From Stutzerimonas xanthomarina DSM 18231 (lineage in GTDB: Bacteria; Pseudomonadota; Gammaproteobacteria; Pseudomonadales; Pseudomonadaceae), in contig NZ_FQXA01000005.1 in the NCBI RefSeq assembly GCF_900129835.1, forward strand, positions 310,001-374,000: 64,000 nucleotides of DNA, in the 5' to 3' direction. Position numbers and translations under genes: made by a program. Positions 1 through 8,496 of the stretch are shown here, piece after piece. The notes under the pieces are model-generated. The model searched no databases and had not been told where the DNA came from. It saw nothing but the letters and a program-made list of their open reading frames with translations. Within the stretch, counting starts at the first letter, position 1. Every line of letters begins with the position of its first letter.

Positions 1-153
1 ATCACCCATCCTGGATCCACCACCCATGGACGGCTTTCTGCCGAAGACCGGGCCAAGGCCGGCATTAGGGATAGCTTGATTCGGCTCGCTGTCGGACTTG
101 AGGACGTGGCTGACCTACAAGCTGATCTGGCACGAGGGTTGGCAGCGCTATAA
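1..153 (+). CDS. metZ: O-succinylhomoserine sulfhydrylase, C-terminal end (partial)
   Basis: Frame 1 is open from the first base to a TAA at 151-153 and gives about 50 residues containing THGRLSAEDRAKAGIRDSLI and ending in a short leucine/alanine-rich helix. This matches the C-terminus of the PLP-dependent Cys/Met metabolism enzymes, in particular MetZ, which makes homocysteine from O-succinylhomoserine and sulfide. The 5' part, including the PLP lysine, lies outside the window. The identity also rests on context: in P. aeruginosa metZ lies close to xcpQ/xcpP, as here. A terminator hairpin follows within 20 bp. It could be another family member such as MetB, but the neighbourhood favours MetZ. 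Confidence 0.75.
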   Translation: MTHPGSTTHGRLSAEDRAKAGIRDSLIRLAVGLEDVADLQADLARGLAAL

Positions 154-167
154 ATCGAGACGGCAAT

Positions 168-199
168 AAAAGACCCCCGTTTTTTAGCGGGGGTCTTTT
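168..199. terminator. Bidirectional intrinsic terminator between metZ and gspD
   Basis: A 12-bp perfect stem (AAAAGACCCCCG paired with CGGGGGTCTTTT) has an 8-nt T-rich loop. A T run follows on the plus strand and, because of the leading A run, also on the minus strand. It sits between the convergent ends of metZ (stop at 153) and gspD (stop at 251), so it can end both transcripts. Confidence 0.85.
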
Positions 200-250
200 A
201 TTTGGGGGTTCGTGCGCCAACGTGAGCCTGCGGTGCGGAGGTTCAGTTCT

Positions 251-2521
251 TCAATTCTTCGTCGGCTCGAAGGTCACCACAAAACCGTCAAGCCGCTGTT
301 CGATTTCCAGTTCATCGCGAATCCGCTTGGCTTCCGGTCGACTGTCTATCGGGCCTACGAACACCCGATGCGTGCGACCGGTGACGCGCAGGTAGGCGTC
401 GAATCCCTCCTCGCGGAGCTTGTTCATCAGTGCCTGCGCACTGTCGCCGTTTTGCAGGCTCGCCAGTTGCACTGCCCAGCCTGAGCGAGCGGGCGCCTGA
501 ATCGGAGGCTGCGGTTGTGAGGTGAAGCTCTGTGGCGCGCGCTGCGTTGCCGGGGTAGAAGGCATGCGGCTGCGTTGGCTGGCCTCGTTGGAGCGTAGGT
601 CGATTGCCGGTGCCGGCTGTCCCTGTCCATCGAATAGGCCTTCCGGAGTGGCTGGCAGGATGCTTGGACTGCCTGGGCTGGCTTCAATGACTCGGATATC
701 GCTGTACTTCTTGCCAGACAGCGCTGCCAGGCCGGCACGGTCACGAATTACCGTAGGGCGCAGAAACACCATCAGGTTGCGTTTGATATGGCTTTCCTGG
801 GTCGAGCGGAACAATGCACCCAGAAATGGAATGTCCCCGAGTAGCGGCACTTTGGAGTCGGTTCGGGTCACGTCGTCCTGAATCAACCCGCCAAGCACGA
901 TGACCTGGCCGTCCTCGGCGAGGATGGTGCTCTTGATCGATCGTTTGTTGGTGACCAGATCCACGGCTTGGGCCGAGAGGCTGGCGGACGGCGCAATCGA
1001 GGAAATCTCCTGCTCGATCTCCAGGCGCAGCGTTGCGCCCTCGTTGATATGCGGAACCACCTTGAGTGTGACGCCGATGTCCTCTCGCTCGATGGTGGTA
1101 AATGGGTTGTTGGCGCCGGAAGCATCCGTGGTGTAAGTGCCGGTCTGGAATGGCACGTTCTGGCCTACCAGGATCTCGGCTTCCTGATTGTCCAGCGTCA
1201 GCAGGCTTGGGGTGGACAGCAGGTTGCTCTTGCTGTTGGCAGACAGTGCGGTGATCAGTGCACCGAAGCTACGTGTACCCACACCGATGATGGCGCCGTC
1301 GGGCAAATTATCGGGTATCTCGTTGTCGTTGATGGCGTTGAGCACGCTGCCGATGGAAAGACCGGTATTACCAAAGCTGACACCACCGGCTCCGCCCGTG
1401 CCGCCGCGTGCGTCCACGGCCCACTGCACGCCGAGCGCGTCGGTGATATCGCCCGACACTTCGACGATGGCGGCCTCCACCATCACCTGCGCCCGTGGTA
1501 CATCAAGCTGGCGCACGATTGACTCGAGCGTCGAGATCAACTCGGGTTCGGCCAGCATGACCAAAGCGTTGAGACTCTCGTCCGCGCGGATGAGTATGTT
1601 CTGGTTACGTCCTCCCTGAACCTCGCCGTCTGTTGGTTCGGCAAGCCCTTCGGAAATGTCGCCAAGTGTCTCGGCCAGAGACTTGGCGTCATTGTGGCGC
1701 AAGCGAATCACCCGTGTATTGGCTGAGCGGGTGTTGGGCGTATCGAGCGTCTTGGCCAGGCTGGCCAGCTTCTGGCGCGCCAGCTCCGGTCCGGTGAAGA
1801 TCAGGCGATTGGTACGCGAATCGGCAATGATCTGCGCTCCTGCTGTGTCCTTGGCTTCGCCACGCGCCAAGGTATTACGCAGGACCTCAGCGATGTCGAC
1901 CGCCCAGCCGTATTGCAGATTCACTACCGCGTAATCGTCGTTCTGGGCTTTGTCGAGCTGCCGCACCAGATCTTCGATGCGTGCAATGTTGGCGCTGCGG
2001 TCGCTGATGATCAGTGCGTTGGCAGAACTGACGGCCGCGAGATGCCCATATTGCGGAACCAGTGGGCGGATCAACGGAATCAGTTCGGTGGCGGACGTGT
2101 GCTGAACCTGGATAACCCTGGTCTCCAGCAGGTCTCCACCGGTTGGCCCGCCACCAGCATCGGATTTAGCTTCGGCGTTCGGCACGATTCTCGCGATCTC
2201 ACCCTGTGTGAGTACGCTGTAACCGTGGGTTGCCATGACCGACAGGAATAACTGATAAACCTCGTCCAGCGACAGCGTTGTCGACGACACCACGCTCACC
2301 TGGCCCTTTACGCGAGGGTCGACAATGAATGTTTGCCCGGTCAGTTGACTGATCTGGTCAACGAAGGCGCGTATGTCAGCGTCCTTGAGGTTGATCGTCC
2401 AGCCGTCCTGTTGGGTTTCGCTCGGCTCGATTCCGGGGTCGGCCGCATACAGCGGCAGGGGGGCTGCGAGCAGACCGGCGGCGAGCAAAATAATGAGCGG
2501 ACGGGAGGAGAAAGGCAGCAT
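251..2521 (-). CDS. gspD: Type II secretion secretin GspD/XcpQ with C-terminal SPOR domain
   Basis: This is the outer-membrane secretin of the type II secretion system, 756 aa. A signal peptide covers residues 1-26 (cleavage near LYA|AD). The N0 domain is about 40-110, and N1-N3 repeats run from about 130 to 345. The secretin core runs to about 595 and includes the conserved VPLLGDIPFLGALF and RNLMVFLRPTVI segments. A Pro/Ser/Gln-rich linker (about 610-678) then leads to a SPOR-like domain, about 680-752 (GWAVQLASLQNGDSAQALM, VFVGPIDSRPEAKRI). P. aeruginosa XcpQ, as recalled, is about 658 aa and ends in a pilotin-binding S domain, so the last ~75 residues are an addition. gspC lies 3 bp upstream in the same operon. 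The secretin call is secure; the SPOR assignment is by motif reading. Confidence 0.93.
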   Translation of the reverse strand: MLPFSSRPLIILLAAGLLAAPLPLYAADPGIEPSETQQDGWTINLKDADIRAFVDQISQLTGQTFIVDPRVKGQVSVVSSTTLSLDEVYQLFLSVMATHGYSVLTQGEIARIVPNAEAKSDAGGGPTGGDLLETRVIQVQHTSATELIPLIRPLVPQYGHLAAVSSANALIISDRSANIARIEDLVRQLDKAQNDDYAVVNLQYGWAVDIAEVLRNTLARGEAKDTAGAQIIADSRTNRLIFTGPELARQKLASLAKTLDTPNTRSANTRVIRLRHNDAKSLAETLGDISEGLAEPTDGEVQGGRNQNILIRADESLNALVMLAEPELISTLESIVRQLDVPRAQVMVEAAIVEVSGDITDALGVQWAVDARGGTGGAGGVSFGNTGLSIGSVLNAINDNEIPDNLPDGAIIGVGTRSFGALITALSANSKSNLLSTPSLLTLDNQEAEILVGQNVPFQTGTYTTDASGANNPFTTIEREDIGVTLKVVPHINEGATLRLEIEQEISSIAPSASLSAQAVDLVTNKRSIKSTILAEDGQVIVLGGLIQDDVTRTDSKVPLLGDIPFLGALFRSTQESHIKRNLMVFLRPTVIRDRAGLAALSGKKYSDIRVIEASPGSPSILPATPEGLFDGQGQPAPAIDLRSNEASQRSRMPSTPATQRAPQSFTSQPQPPIQAPARSGWAVQLASLQNGDSAQALMNKLREEGFDAYLRVTGRTHRVFVGPIDSRPEAKRIRDELEIEQRLDGFVVTFEPTKN

Positions 2522-2524
2522 CGG

Positions 2525-3163
2525 TCAGTTGTCTTCCGTGGTCTGTTCGTCGGAGGGCATGGTTTCTGGTGGGCTTGGAGCCCCTTCCATTTGTTGCCGG
2601 AGTGCTTCCATCTGCTGCTGAAGCATCTCCGCTTGCGGGTCGAGTGCTTCCATCTCCGCTGGTTCACTACTGTAGTCAGGCATGCTATCGATTGCGGCTG
2701 TGGAAGAGCGAACGGTTGGAAAGAGTAGGCTTTCGATACGACCGCCACGCATTATCTCAACCCTGTCTGGGTGAACGCTGTAGAGGCGCACCCCTGACCC
2801 TATCTCTTGGTCGACTCTATAAAGCTGTGGCGGTTGGCTGCTTAGCTGGATGATGGCGGTCGACCGAGCCGGGTCAGCATGAACGAAGCTGCCTAGCAAG
2901 GTTAGGTCAGAACTCGATTCGCCGGGCATATAGCTTTGACCGCTTGAGGCAGGGGATCCAAATAACCGTTCCATTCGCTCTAGGTCAGGTGCGGCCCCAG
3001 TCGGCTGGCTCTTGTCCGACATTGCGGCCGCTGGCGTTTGGCTCAGTTGGAGCCAGGCCACGATACGGCCAGCCAGATATAGGCCGAATAGCACGACGAT
3101 AACTGCGCTGACGATCAGAGGCGCATACTGACGGACTCTTTGCAGTGCTGCGGGGGAAGCCAA
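2525..3163 (-). CDS. gspC: Type II secretion inner-membrane protein GspC/XcpP
   Basis: GspC links the inner-membrane platform to the secretin through its homology region, which binds the N0 domain of GspD. The 212-aa protein has a short cytoplasmic N-terminus and one transmembrane helix at about 14-36. An HR-type domain at about 85-160 contains LTLLGSFVHADPARSTAIIQ. The C-terminus is a Gln/Met-rich amphipathic coiled coil (QAEMLQQQMEALRQQMEG) rather than a PDZ domain, as in XcpP. The start is a TTG at 3163, chosen because GGAG sits about 8 bases upstream and no ATG precedes the membrane helix. gspD follows after 3 bp. No other type II genes (GspE-N) lie nearby; the divergent position holds a tRNA and a chemoreceptor. 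Confidence 0.87.
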   Translation of the reverse strand: MASPAALQRVRQYAPLIVSAVIVVLFGLYLAGRIVAWLQLSQTPAAAMSDKSQPTGAAPDLERMERLFGSPASSGQSYMPGESSSDLTLLGSFVHADPARSTAIIQLSSQPPQLYRVDQEIGSGVRLYSVHPDRVEIMRGGRIESLLFPTVRSSTAAIDSMPDYSSEPAEMEALDPQAEMLQQQMEALRQQMEGAPSPPETMPSDEQTTEDN

Positions 3164-3393
3164 GCTAGGCGCTCCGTGAAGCCGAATGATTGATGAACGA
3201 GACCGCTAGTTTGGACCGTGATTACCGGGCGCAGCGGGTTTGACTGGCAGTGTAGACCCGGACCATGACAAAAAAGCACTTGAGTATGCCAGTGCAACCG
3301 ACTGTTTTTCAGGCAAAAGGTGCCCTACGACCGGCCAATCAGCCGAGTGATTGCAATACGGCGTTTATTTTTTGAAATAATCGAGACACAGTG

Positions 3394-3422
3394 TTGACTT
3401 GATTAGGGCAGATGCGTAAATT
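3394..3422 (+). promoter_or_regulatory. Sigma70-type promoter of tRNA-Asp
   Basis: TTGACT at 3394-3399 and TAAATT at 3417-3422 are separated by 17 bp and followed by a GC-rich discriminator (GCGCGCCTCGC). This is the usual form of a strong, stringently controlled stable-RNA promoter. It lies about 80 bp upstream of tRNA-Asp. The rest of the 3164-3504 gap shows no gene; any gspC promoter must lie there on the other strand. Confidence 0.65.
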
Positions 3423-3504
3423 GCGCGCCTCGCAGGGCGATCGGCCACTAATCACAACGGTTGAACGTTAAGTCTTGCGAATCGGACGAAAGTCCGGCCG
3501 ACGC

Positions 3505-3581
3505 GCAGCGGTAGTTCAGTCGGTTAGAATACCGGCCTGTCACGCCGGGGGTCGCGGGTTCGAGTCCCGTCCGCTGCGCCA
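3505..3581 (+). tRNA. tRNA-Asp (anticodon GTC)
   Basis: This is a 77-nt cloverleaf. The acceptor stem GCAGCGG pairs with CCGCTGC, with discriminator G and an encoded CCA (3579-3581). The D arm is GTTCAGTCGGTTAGAAT. The anticodon stem CCGGC/GCCGG carries the loop CTGTCAC, giving anticodon GTC at 3539-3541. The T arm is GCGGG-TTCGAGT-CCCGT. It is transcribed alone, with its own promoter upstream and a terminator 30 bp downstream. Confidence 0.97.
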
Positions 3582-3610
3582 TATTTGCTTCCCATCTGCG
3601 GAAGCCACGC

Positions 3611-3637
3611 GAAAAGCGGCCTTAGGGCCGCTTTTTT
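3611..3637 (+). terminator. Terminator of tRNA-Asp
   Basis: The hairpin AAAAGCGGCC / GGCCGCTTTTTT has a 4-nt loop and a T6 tail and follows the CCA end of tRNA-Asp by about 30 bp. Confidence 0.85.
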
Positions 3638-3745
3638 CGTTTCTACCTTTCTGCTGCTCAATTCGGTCATTTCAACCTGCCTCAGCCACGACGATGCGTC
3701 TGGTCTGGATCTGCGCGTCTTCTGTTTCAGGTTAACTTCTCAAAA

Positions 3746-3882
3746 CTTGTACAAGCAACAAGTGCTGTGTGAAGGATCTTCGCGCTGTAGAAGCGTTTTA
3801 GTGCGGAATTACCGTCTGAGCGGGAGATTGTGAGCAAAATACTTGTACAAAGATATATCAATGTGTCATCTTCTTGTACAAG
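3746..3882. promoter_or_regulatory. Three copies of the palindrome CTTGTACAAG upstream of a chemoreceptor
   Basis: The palindrome occurs at 3746-3755 (perfect), 3842-3851 (CTTGTACAAA) and 3873-3882 (perfect, extendable to TCTTGTACAAGA). The second and third copies start 31 bp apart, about three helical turns, so they lie on the same DNA face. The first lies 96 bp further upstream. All are within 220 bp upstream of the chemoreceptor start at 3966, and the 384-bp gap from 3582 holds nothing else but the tRNA terminator. The symmetry suggests a dimeric repressor or activator; TTGT/ACAA half-sites resemble those of GntR-family regulators, which is inference only. Confidence 0.6.
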
Positions 3883-3965
3883 ATATGGCCGGCTCAGAGT
3901 TTTTGGTGACGCGCCGTAACACCCTCAATTGCCGGCTGCCTAGCAGCTCCATACAGAGACCCACC

Positions 3966-5603
3966 ATGAACAAGCATATGGCAGTGTTCAGGCGCCTCGG
4001 TCTCGGTTTTTTCGTAGTTCTCGCGTTGATGGCGGTGGTCGCGATGATCAGTGCGTTGAAGGTCGACACCATCGATCAGGCCATGAAGAGCATCAGTTCT
4101 CAGGCAGGTTTGAAGCAGCGCTACGCGATCAACTTCCGCGGAAGCGTGCATGACCGTGCGATTGCAGTACGCGACGCGGTAAGCGCGGCAGATCCGAACT
4201 TCGCGCGTAATCGGGTCGCGGAAATCGATCGGCTTGCAAAAATGTATGCCGACTCGGCCGGTCCAATGAAGGCCATGCTGGCCCAGCGCACCGCTGACCC
4301 TGTCGAGCTTCAACTGATGGGGCAGATCGAAGCGGTCGAAGCAAAGACCAACGAGCTGACCCGACAAGTCGTCGACCTGCGGTTCGCTCAAGGCTCGGAG
4401 CGAGCCTACGCCTTTCTCTTGCAAAACGTCGCTGGTGGTTATGACGAGTGGCTGCGCCTAATCAACGCCTTTATCGATCATCAGGAGATGTCCATCAATG
4501 AGCAAGTGACCGTGGTGCGTGATACGGCTAGCGGCTTTCTCATGCTCATCGTCACGGTCACCGGCATAGCGATTTTGTTGGGCACGGCGATCGCAGTTCT
4601 GATCATCCGCAAGTTGCGATCAACGCTTGGTGCAGAGCCAGATGAAGTGGCTCGAGTGATCGGCAACCTTGCCGATGGCGACCTCGGCCAGGCGATCCAC
4701 ACCCGCTATCCGGACAGCATCATGGGTGCGACTGCAAAAATGGCCAGCCGATTGACCGGCATCATCGCCGAAGTTCGTGCGGCCGCAGACGGGCTTGGCG
4801 TGGCGTCAGGGGAACTGCTGACCTCATCGTCCAACAGCAATCAGCAGATCCAGCAGCAGTCCGCTGAGGCCGAGCAAGTGGCGACCGCCATCAATCAGAT
4901 GGCAGCGACCGTCAGTGAAGTCGCTAACTTTGCAGCCCGCGCCGCGACTGCAGCCAAAAGCGCCGACGAGCAAGTCGAGACCGGAACGCGCGTGGTGGGT
5001 GAGACCGCGATATCGATTCACAATCTGGCCAAGGTGCTTGAGCAAGCCACCGAGACGGTTACCCAGGTTTCCGAACAGAGCGGCAGCATCGAAAAAATTC
5101 TGCAGGTCATCACCGCCATTGCAGAGCAGACCAACCTTTTGGCCCTGAATGCTGCCATCGAGGCGGCGCGCGCCGGGGAGCACGGCCGGGGATTCGCGGT
5201 CGTGGCCGACGAGGTGAGGTCGCTGGCTAACCGAACCCAGCAGTCATCGAGTGAGATCAGTGAAATGATCGAGTCCTTGCAGGCCGGAGCAGGCAAGGCG
5301 ACAGAGGTGATGCAGGCCAGTAGGCGAATGGCGCAACAGACGGTTGAGCAAACCCACGAGGCGGAGGCGGCTTTGTCGAAGATTCGTCAAGAGGTTGGCT
5401 CGATCAACGAAATGAATGCTCAGATCGCAACGGCCTCGGAAGAGCAGAGTGCGGTGGCCGAGGAGGTGAACCAGAGCGTGACACGCATCCATGATTCAGC
5501 CGTCGCCAGTTCTGCTGCCTCCAATCAAGTCGCCGCCTCGAGTCGCGACCTGACGACGCTCGCCCAGGAGTTGAATCGCAAGGTGGGTTACTTCCGGGGC
5601 TGA
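3966..5603 (+). CDS. Methyl-accepting chemotaxis protein (four-helix-bundle sensor type)
   Basis: This is a transmembrane chemoreceptor of 545 aa that signals to CheA/CheW. Transmembrane helix 1 is about 12-31. A periplasmic helical ligand domain spans about 32-188 and contains [16 protein letters not shown], typical of 4HB-type sensors. Transmembrane helix 2 is about 190-213, followed by a HAMP region near 215-265 (NLADGDL). The cytoplasmic domain has the conserved hairpin tip at about 385-420 ([20 protein letters not shown]). The end, KVGYFRG, is not a CheR-binding pentapeptide. The frame is open from 3843, but that extension covers the palindrome region and would put 41 polar residues before helix 1, so the ATG at 3966 is preferred. 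Its Shine-Dalgarno is weak. The ligand cannot be told from sequence. Confidence 0.9.
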   Translation: MNKHMAVFRRLGLGFFVVLALMAVVAMISALKVDTIDQAMKSISSQAGLKQRYAINFRGSVHDRAIAVRDAVSAADPNFARNRVAEIDRLAKMYADSAGPMKAMLAQRTADPVELQLMGQIEAVEAKTNELTRQVVDLRFAQGSERAYAFLLQNVAGGYDEWLRLINAFIDHQEMSINEQVTVVRDTASGFLMLIVTVTGIAILLGTAIAVLIIRKLRSTLGAEPDEVARVIGNLADGDLGQAIHTRYPDSIMGATAKMASRLTGIIAEVRAAADGLGVASGELLTSSSNSNQQIQQQSAEAEQVATAINQMAATVSEVANFAARAATAAKSADEQVETGTRVVGETAISIHNLAKVLEQATETVTQVSEQSGSIEKILQVITAIAEQTNLLALNAAIEAARAGEHGRGFAVVADEVRSLANRTQQSSSEISEMIESLQAGAGKATEVMQASRRMAQQTVEQTHEAEAALSKIRQEVGSINEMNAQIATASEEQSAVAEEVNQSVTRIHDSAVASSAASNQVAASSRDLTTLAQELNRKVGYFRG

Positions 5604-5745
5604 TGTAGGAGGCCTAAGCCTTGTGGCGCACGGCATAGCGACCTTCGGACGCGTTAGGCGTATTGCCGGCGCGGCTGATGGGCGCAGCTGAGCCACAAGA
5701 AAGGCCAAAGCGGAGGGGCGTGGCCACATCCTAGGCTGTTTTACC

Positions 5746-5759
5746 TTGACCTGCGTCAA
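5746..5759 (+). promoter_or_regulatory. ANR/FNR-type box upstream of cioA
   Basis: TTGACCTGCGTCAA fits the FNR-family consensus TTGAT-N4-ATCAA with perfect dyad symmetry and one change per half-site. It lies 105 bp upstream of the cioA start. A possible -10 (TTAAAT, about 5792-5797) follows. ANR is known to control cio genes in Pseudomonas. The rest of the 5604-5863 gap shows no gene. Confidence 0.6.
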
Positions 5760-5863
5760 CCTGTAACGGGGTATCCGGCGCACCCTTGCGGTTAAATGCT
5801 GTCAGTAAAGCGTGCTGTGACTAACAAGCCAGGGGCTGATGGCGTACTGACGAGGGGTGGTTA

Positions 5864-7303
5864 ATGTTCGGTTTGGAAGCGCTTGAACTCGCGCGGATCC
5901 AGTTTGCTTTCACGATTTCCTTCCACATTATCTTCCCGGCGATCACCATCGGGTTGGCGAGTTTCCTGGCGGTGCTGGAAGGGTTGTGGCTGAAAACCAA
6001 GCGTCAGGTTTATCGGGATCTCTACCATTTCTGGCTGAAGATATTTGCTGTCAACTTCGGTATGGGGGTGGTCTCGGGGATCGTCATGGCCTACCAGTTC
6101 GGAACTAACTGGAGCGCCTATTCCGAATTTGCTGGAAGCGTCACGGGGCCGTTGCTGGCCTACGAGGTACTAACAGCCTTCTTCCTTGAGGCCGGTTTCC
6201 TCGGCGTTATGCTGTTTGGCTGGAATCGAGTCGGCGCCGGGTTGCATTTCTTTTCAACGCTGATGGTGGCAGTCGGCACTCTTATCTCGACCTTCTGGAT
6301 TCTGGCATCCAATAGCTGGATGCACACACCGCAAGGCCACGAGATCATCGATGGCATCGTCGTCCCGGTGGATTGGTTTGCCATTATCTTCAACCCCTCG
6401 TTTCCGTACCGCCTCACCCACATGGCGATTGCCGCCTTCCTCGCAACAGCATTCATGGTGGGCGCCTCCGCGGCCTGGCACTTGCTGCGCGGCAACGATA
6501 ACCCCGCGGTGCGCAAGATGCTCTCCATGGCGATGTGGATGGCGTTGATCGTTGCGCCAATCCAGGCGGTGGTCGGTGACTTTCACGGCCTCAACACGCT
6601 TGAATATCAGCCGGCCAAGATCGCGGCGATGGAAGGTCACTGGGATAACAGTTCGGGCGAGCCGACGCCGTTATTGCTGTTCGGCTGGCCAGACATGGAG
6701 CGTGAAGAAACCCGCTACGAGGTCGAAATTCCCTATCTGGGTAGTTTGATTCTCAAGCACAGCCTGACCGAGCAGATCCCTGCGCTGAAGGATTTCCCCA
6801 AGGAGGATCGTCCTAACTCAACCATCGTCTTCTGGACGTTTCGGATCATGGTCGCGCTGGGGCTGCTGATGATTCTCACCGGTTTCTGGAGCCTGTGGCT
6901 ACGTCGCGGTGGCAGGCTTTTCCATATCAAACCTTTCTTACGTCTGGTCTTGCTGATGGGCCCCTCGGGGCTTCTGGCGATCCTCGCCGGTTGGTTTACC
7001 ACCGAGGTCGGACGGCAGCCGTGGGTTGTGTACGGGATCATGCGAACGGCCGATGCGGTTTCCAGTCATGGCGCCGCGCAACTGGGGCTGACCCTGGCGA
7101 TGTTCGTCTTGATCTACTTCGCGGTGTTCGGCATCGGGTTCGTCTACGTTTTGCGCCTGATTGGCAAAGGCCCAATCATCAATGAAGGAGACGAGAAGGG
7201 CGCCGGTGGGCCGGGGGAAAAGCGCACGCCGATGCGGCCGTTGTCCGCCGCCGACGAGGCGATACCGCACGATCGTGGCGACAAACTGGGCGAGAGGAAC
7301 TGA
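5864..7303 (+). CDS. cioA: Cyanide-insensitive cytochrome bd-type quinol oxidase subunit I
   Basis: CioA is the haem-bearing subunit of the bd-family terminal oxidase that oxidises ubiquinol and reduces O2 in the inner membrane. It has 479 aa and about nine membrane helices. Haem ligands are visible: H21, H186 and M329 (in FRIMV). The glutamates of the proton path are E101 and E109. The quinol-site residues K252 and E257 (QPAKIAAMEG) and the GRQPW motif at 383-387 are present. The Q-loop is short, as in the CIO/bd-II-like group, compared with E. coli CydA (about 522 aa). GAGGGGTGG precedes the ATG. cioB follows after 3 bp. An ANR-type box upstream points to oxygen-responsive control. Confidence 0.95.
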   Translation: MFGLEALELARIQFAFTISFHIIFPAITIGLASFLAVLEGLWLKTKRQVYRDLYHFWLKIFAVNFGMGVVSGIVMAYQFGTNWSAYSEFAGSVTGPLLAYEVLTAFFLEAGFLGVMLFGWNRVGAGLHFFSTLMVAVGTLISTFWILASNSWMHTPQGHEIIDGIVVPVDWFAIIFNPSFPYRLTHMAIAAFLATAFMVGASAAWHLLRGNDNPAVRKMLSMAMWMALIVAPIQAVVGDFHGLNTLEYQPAKIAAMEGHWDNSSGEPTPLLLFGWPDMEREETRYEVEIPYLGSLILKHSLTEQIPALKDFPKEDRPNSTIVFWTFRIMVALGLLMILTGFWSLWLRRGGRLFHIKPFLRLVLLMGPSGLLAILAGWFTTEVGRQPWVVYGIMRTADAVSSHGAAQLGLTLAMFVLIYFAVFGIGFVYVLRLIGKGPIINEGDEKGAGGPGEKRTPMRPLSAADEAIPHDRGDKLGERN

Positions 7304-7306
7304 GTC

Positions 7307-8314
7307 ATGGGTATTGATCTTTCGCTGATCTGGGCCGTCATCATCATCTTCGGCATCATGATGTACGTGGTGATGGATGGGTTCGATCTGGGTATTGGCA
7401 TCCTCTTTCCGCTTCTGGCTGATACGTCCGAGCGCGATGTTGCGATGAACACCGTGGCGCCTATCTGGGATGGCAACGAGACCTGGCTGGTCTTGGGCGG
7501 CGCAGGGCTGTTCGCTGCGTTCCCGCTGGCTTACTCGGTCGTGTTATCTGCGCTCTATCTACCGATCATCTTCATGCTGATGGGGTTGATCTTTCGCGGT
7601 GTGGCGTTCGAGTTTCGCTTCAAGGCCGGCGCGTCTCGTCAGCACATCTGGGACAAGGCTTTCGTTGGTGGCTCGCTGGCCGCGACGTTCTTCCAGGGGG
7701 TCGCACTGGGCGCCTTTATCCACGGCTTTCCCGTGGCTGATCGCGCTTATGCGGGTGGCCCGCTGGACTGGCTGACGCCGTTTTCAGTTTTCTGCGGCCT
7801 GGCCCTGATCGTGGCGTATGCCTTGCTGGGCTGCACCTGGCTGATCATGAAAACCGCTGGCGACCTGCAGAAACGCATGCATGACATCGGCATTCCGCTG
7901 GTCTGGGCCGTGCTGGCGGTGACCGGTATTGTCAGTATCTGGACGCCGTTGACCCATCCGGATATCGCTGAGCGCTGGTTCAGCATGCCGAATCTGATCC
8001 TGTTCCTGCCGGTCCCGATCCTGGTGCTGGTATGTACTTTCGGGCTGCTTCGGTCGATCAAGCGTTACGCTCATTATTCGCCGTTCCTGTTTACCCTGGC
8101 GCTGATCTTTCTGGGTTACAGCGGACTCGGAATCAGCCTCTGGCCAAACATCATTCCGCCATCCATCAGTATCTGGGACGCCGCCGCTCCGCCGCAGAGC
8201 CAGGGTTTCACCTTGGTCGGGGCGCTGCTGATCATTCCACTGATCCTCATGTACACCGCCTGGAGCTATTACGTGTTCCGCGGCAAGGTCAGTGCAGACG
8301 ACGGTTATCACTGA
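7307..8314 (+). CDS. cioB: Cyanide-insensitive cytochrome bd-type quinol oxidase subunit II
   Basis: CioB is the structural partner of CioA, 335 aa and largely hydrophobic with about eight to nine helices. The N-terminus MDGFDLGIGILFPL and the following NTVAPIWDGNETWLVLGG are signatures of CydB-family proteins. The gene starts 3 bp after cioA with GAGAGGAAC before the ATG, so the two are translated from one message. The small DUF2474 gene follows after 23 bp, giving a three-gene oxidase unit. Confidence 0.95.
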   Translation: MGIDLSLIWAVIIIFGIMMYVVMDGFDLGIGILFPLLADTSERDVAMNTVAPIWDGNETWLVLGGAGLFAAFPLAYSVVLSALYLPIIFMLMGLIFRGVAFEFRFKAGASRQHIWDKAFVGGSLAATFFQGVALGAFIHGFPVADRAYAGGPLDWLTPFSVFCGLALIVAYALLGCTWLIMKTAGDLQKRMHDIGIPLVWAVLAVTGIVSIWTPLTHPDIAERWFSMPNLILFLPVPILVLVCTFGLLRSIKRYAHYSPFLFTLALIFLGYSGLGISLWPNIIPPSISIWDAAAPPQSQGFTLVGALLIIPLILMYTAWSYYVFRGKVSADDGYH

Positions 8315-8337
8315 AACGGGCCGTCACGGAGCGATAT

Positions 8338-8496
8338 ATGCAAGAAAAGCACGAAAGCGGTGCATCCAAGCCCAAGCCGCTGTGGAAGCGCATGACCTGG
8401 TTGGTCCTGATCTGGTCTGCGAGCGTACTTGCTCTTGGAGTGGTGGCCTGGCTGCTGCGCCAGGCGATGACTGCGGCGGGTTTGACATCGCCGTAA
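8338..8496 (+). CDS. Small DUF2474 membrane protein, CydX-like partner of CioAB
   Basis: This 52-residue protein has a charged N-terminus (MQEKHESGASKPKPLWKRM) and one transmembrane helix (about 20-43, TWLVLIWSASVLALGVVAWL). The pattern W-K-R-(M)-x-W-(L)-x-L-I-W-x-x-S fits the DUF2474 family found directly after cioAB genes. It plausibly plays the role that CydX plays in cytochrome bd: a single helix that stabilises the oxidase. The start at 8338 follows GGAGCGATAT. It is the last gene of the oxidase operon. The functional role is inferred from position and size. Confidence 0.75.
   Translation: MQEKHESGASKPKPLWKRMTWLVLIWSASVLALGVVAWLLRQAMTAAGLTSP

Noticed and set aside
3843..3965. Extended start of the chemoreceptor at 3843
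   Set aside because: It covers the operator palindromes and adds a polar N-terminus before the first membrane helix; no ribosome site.
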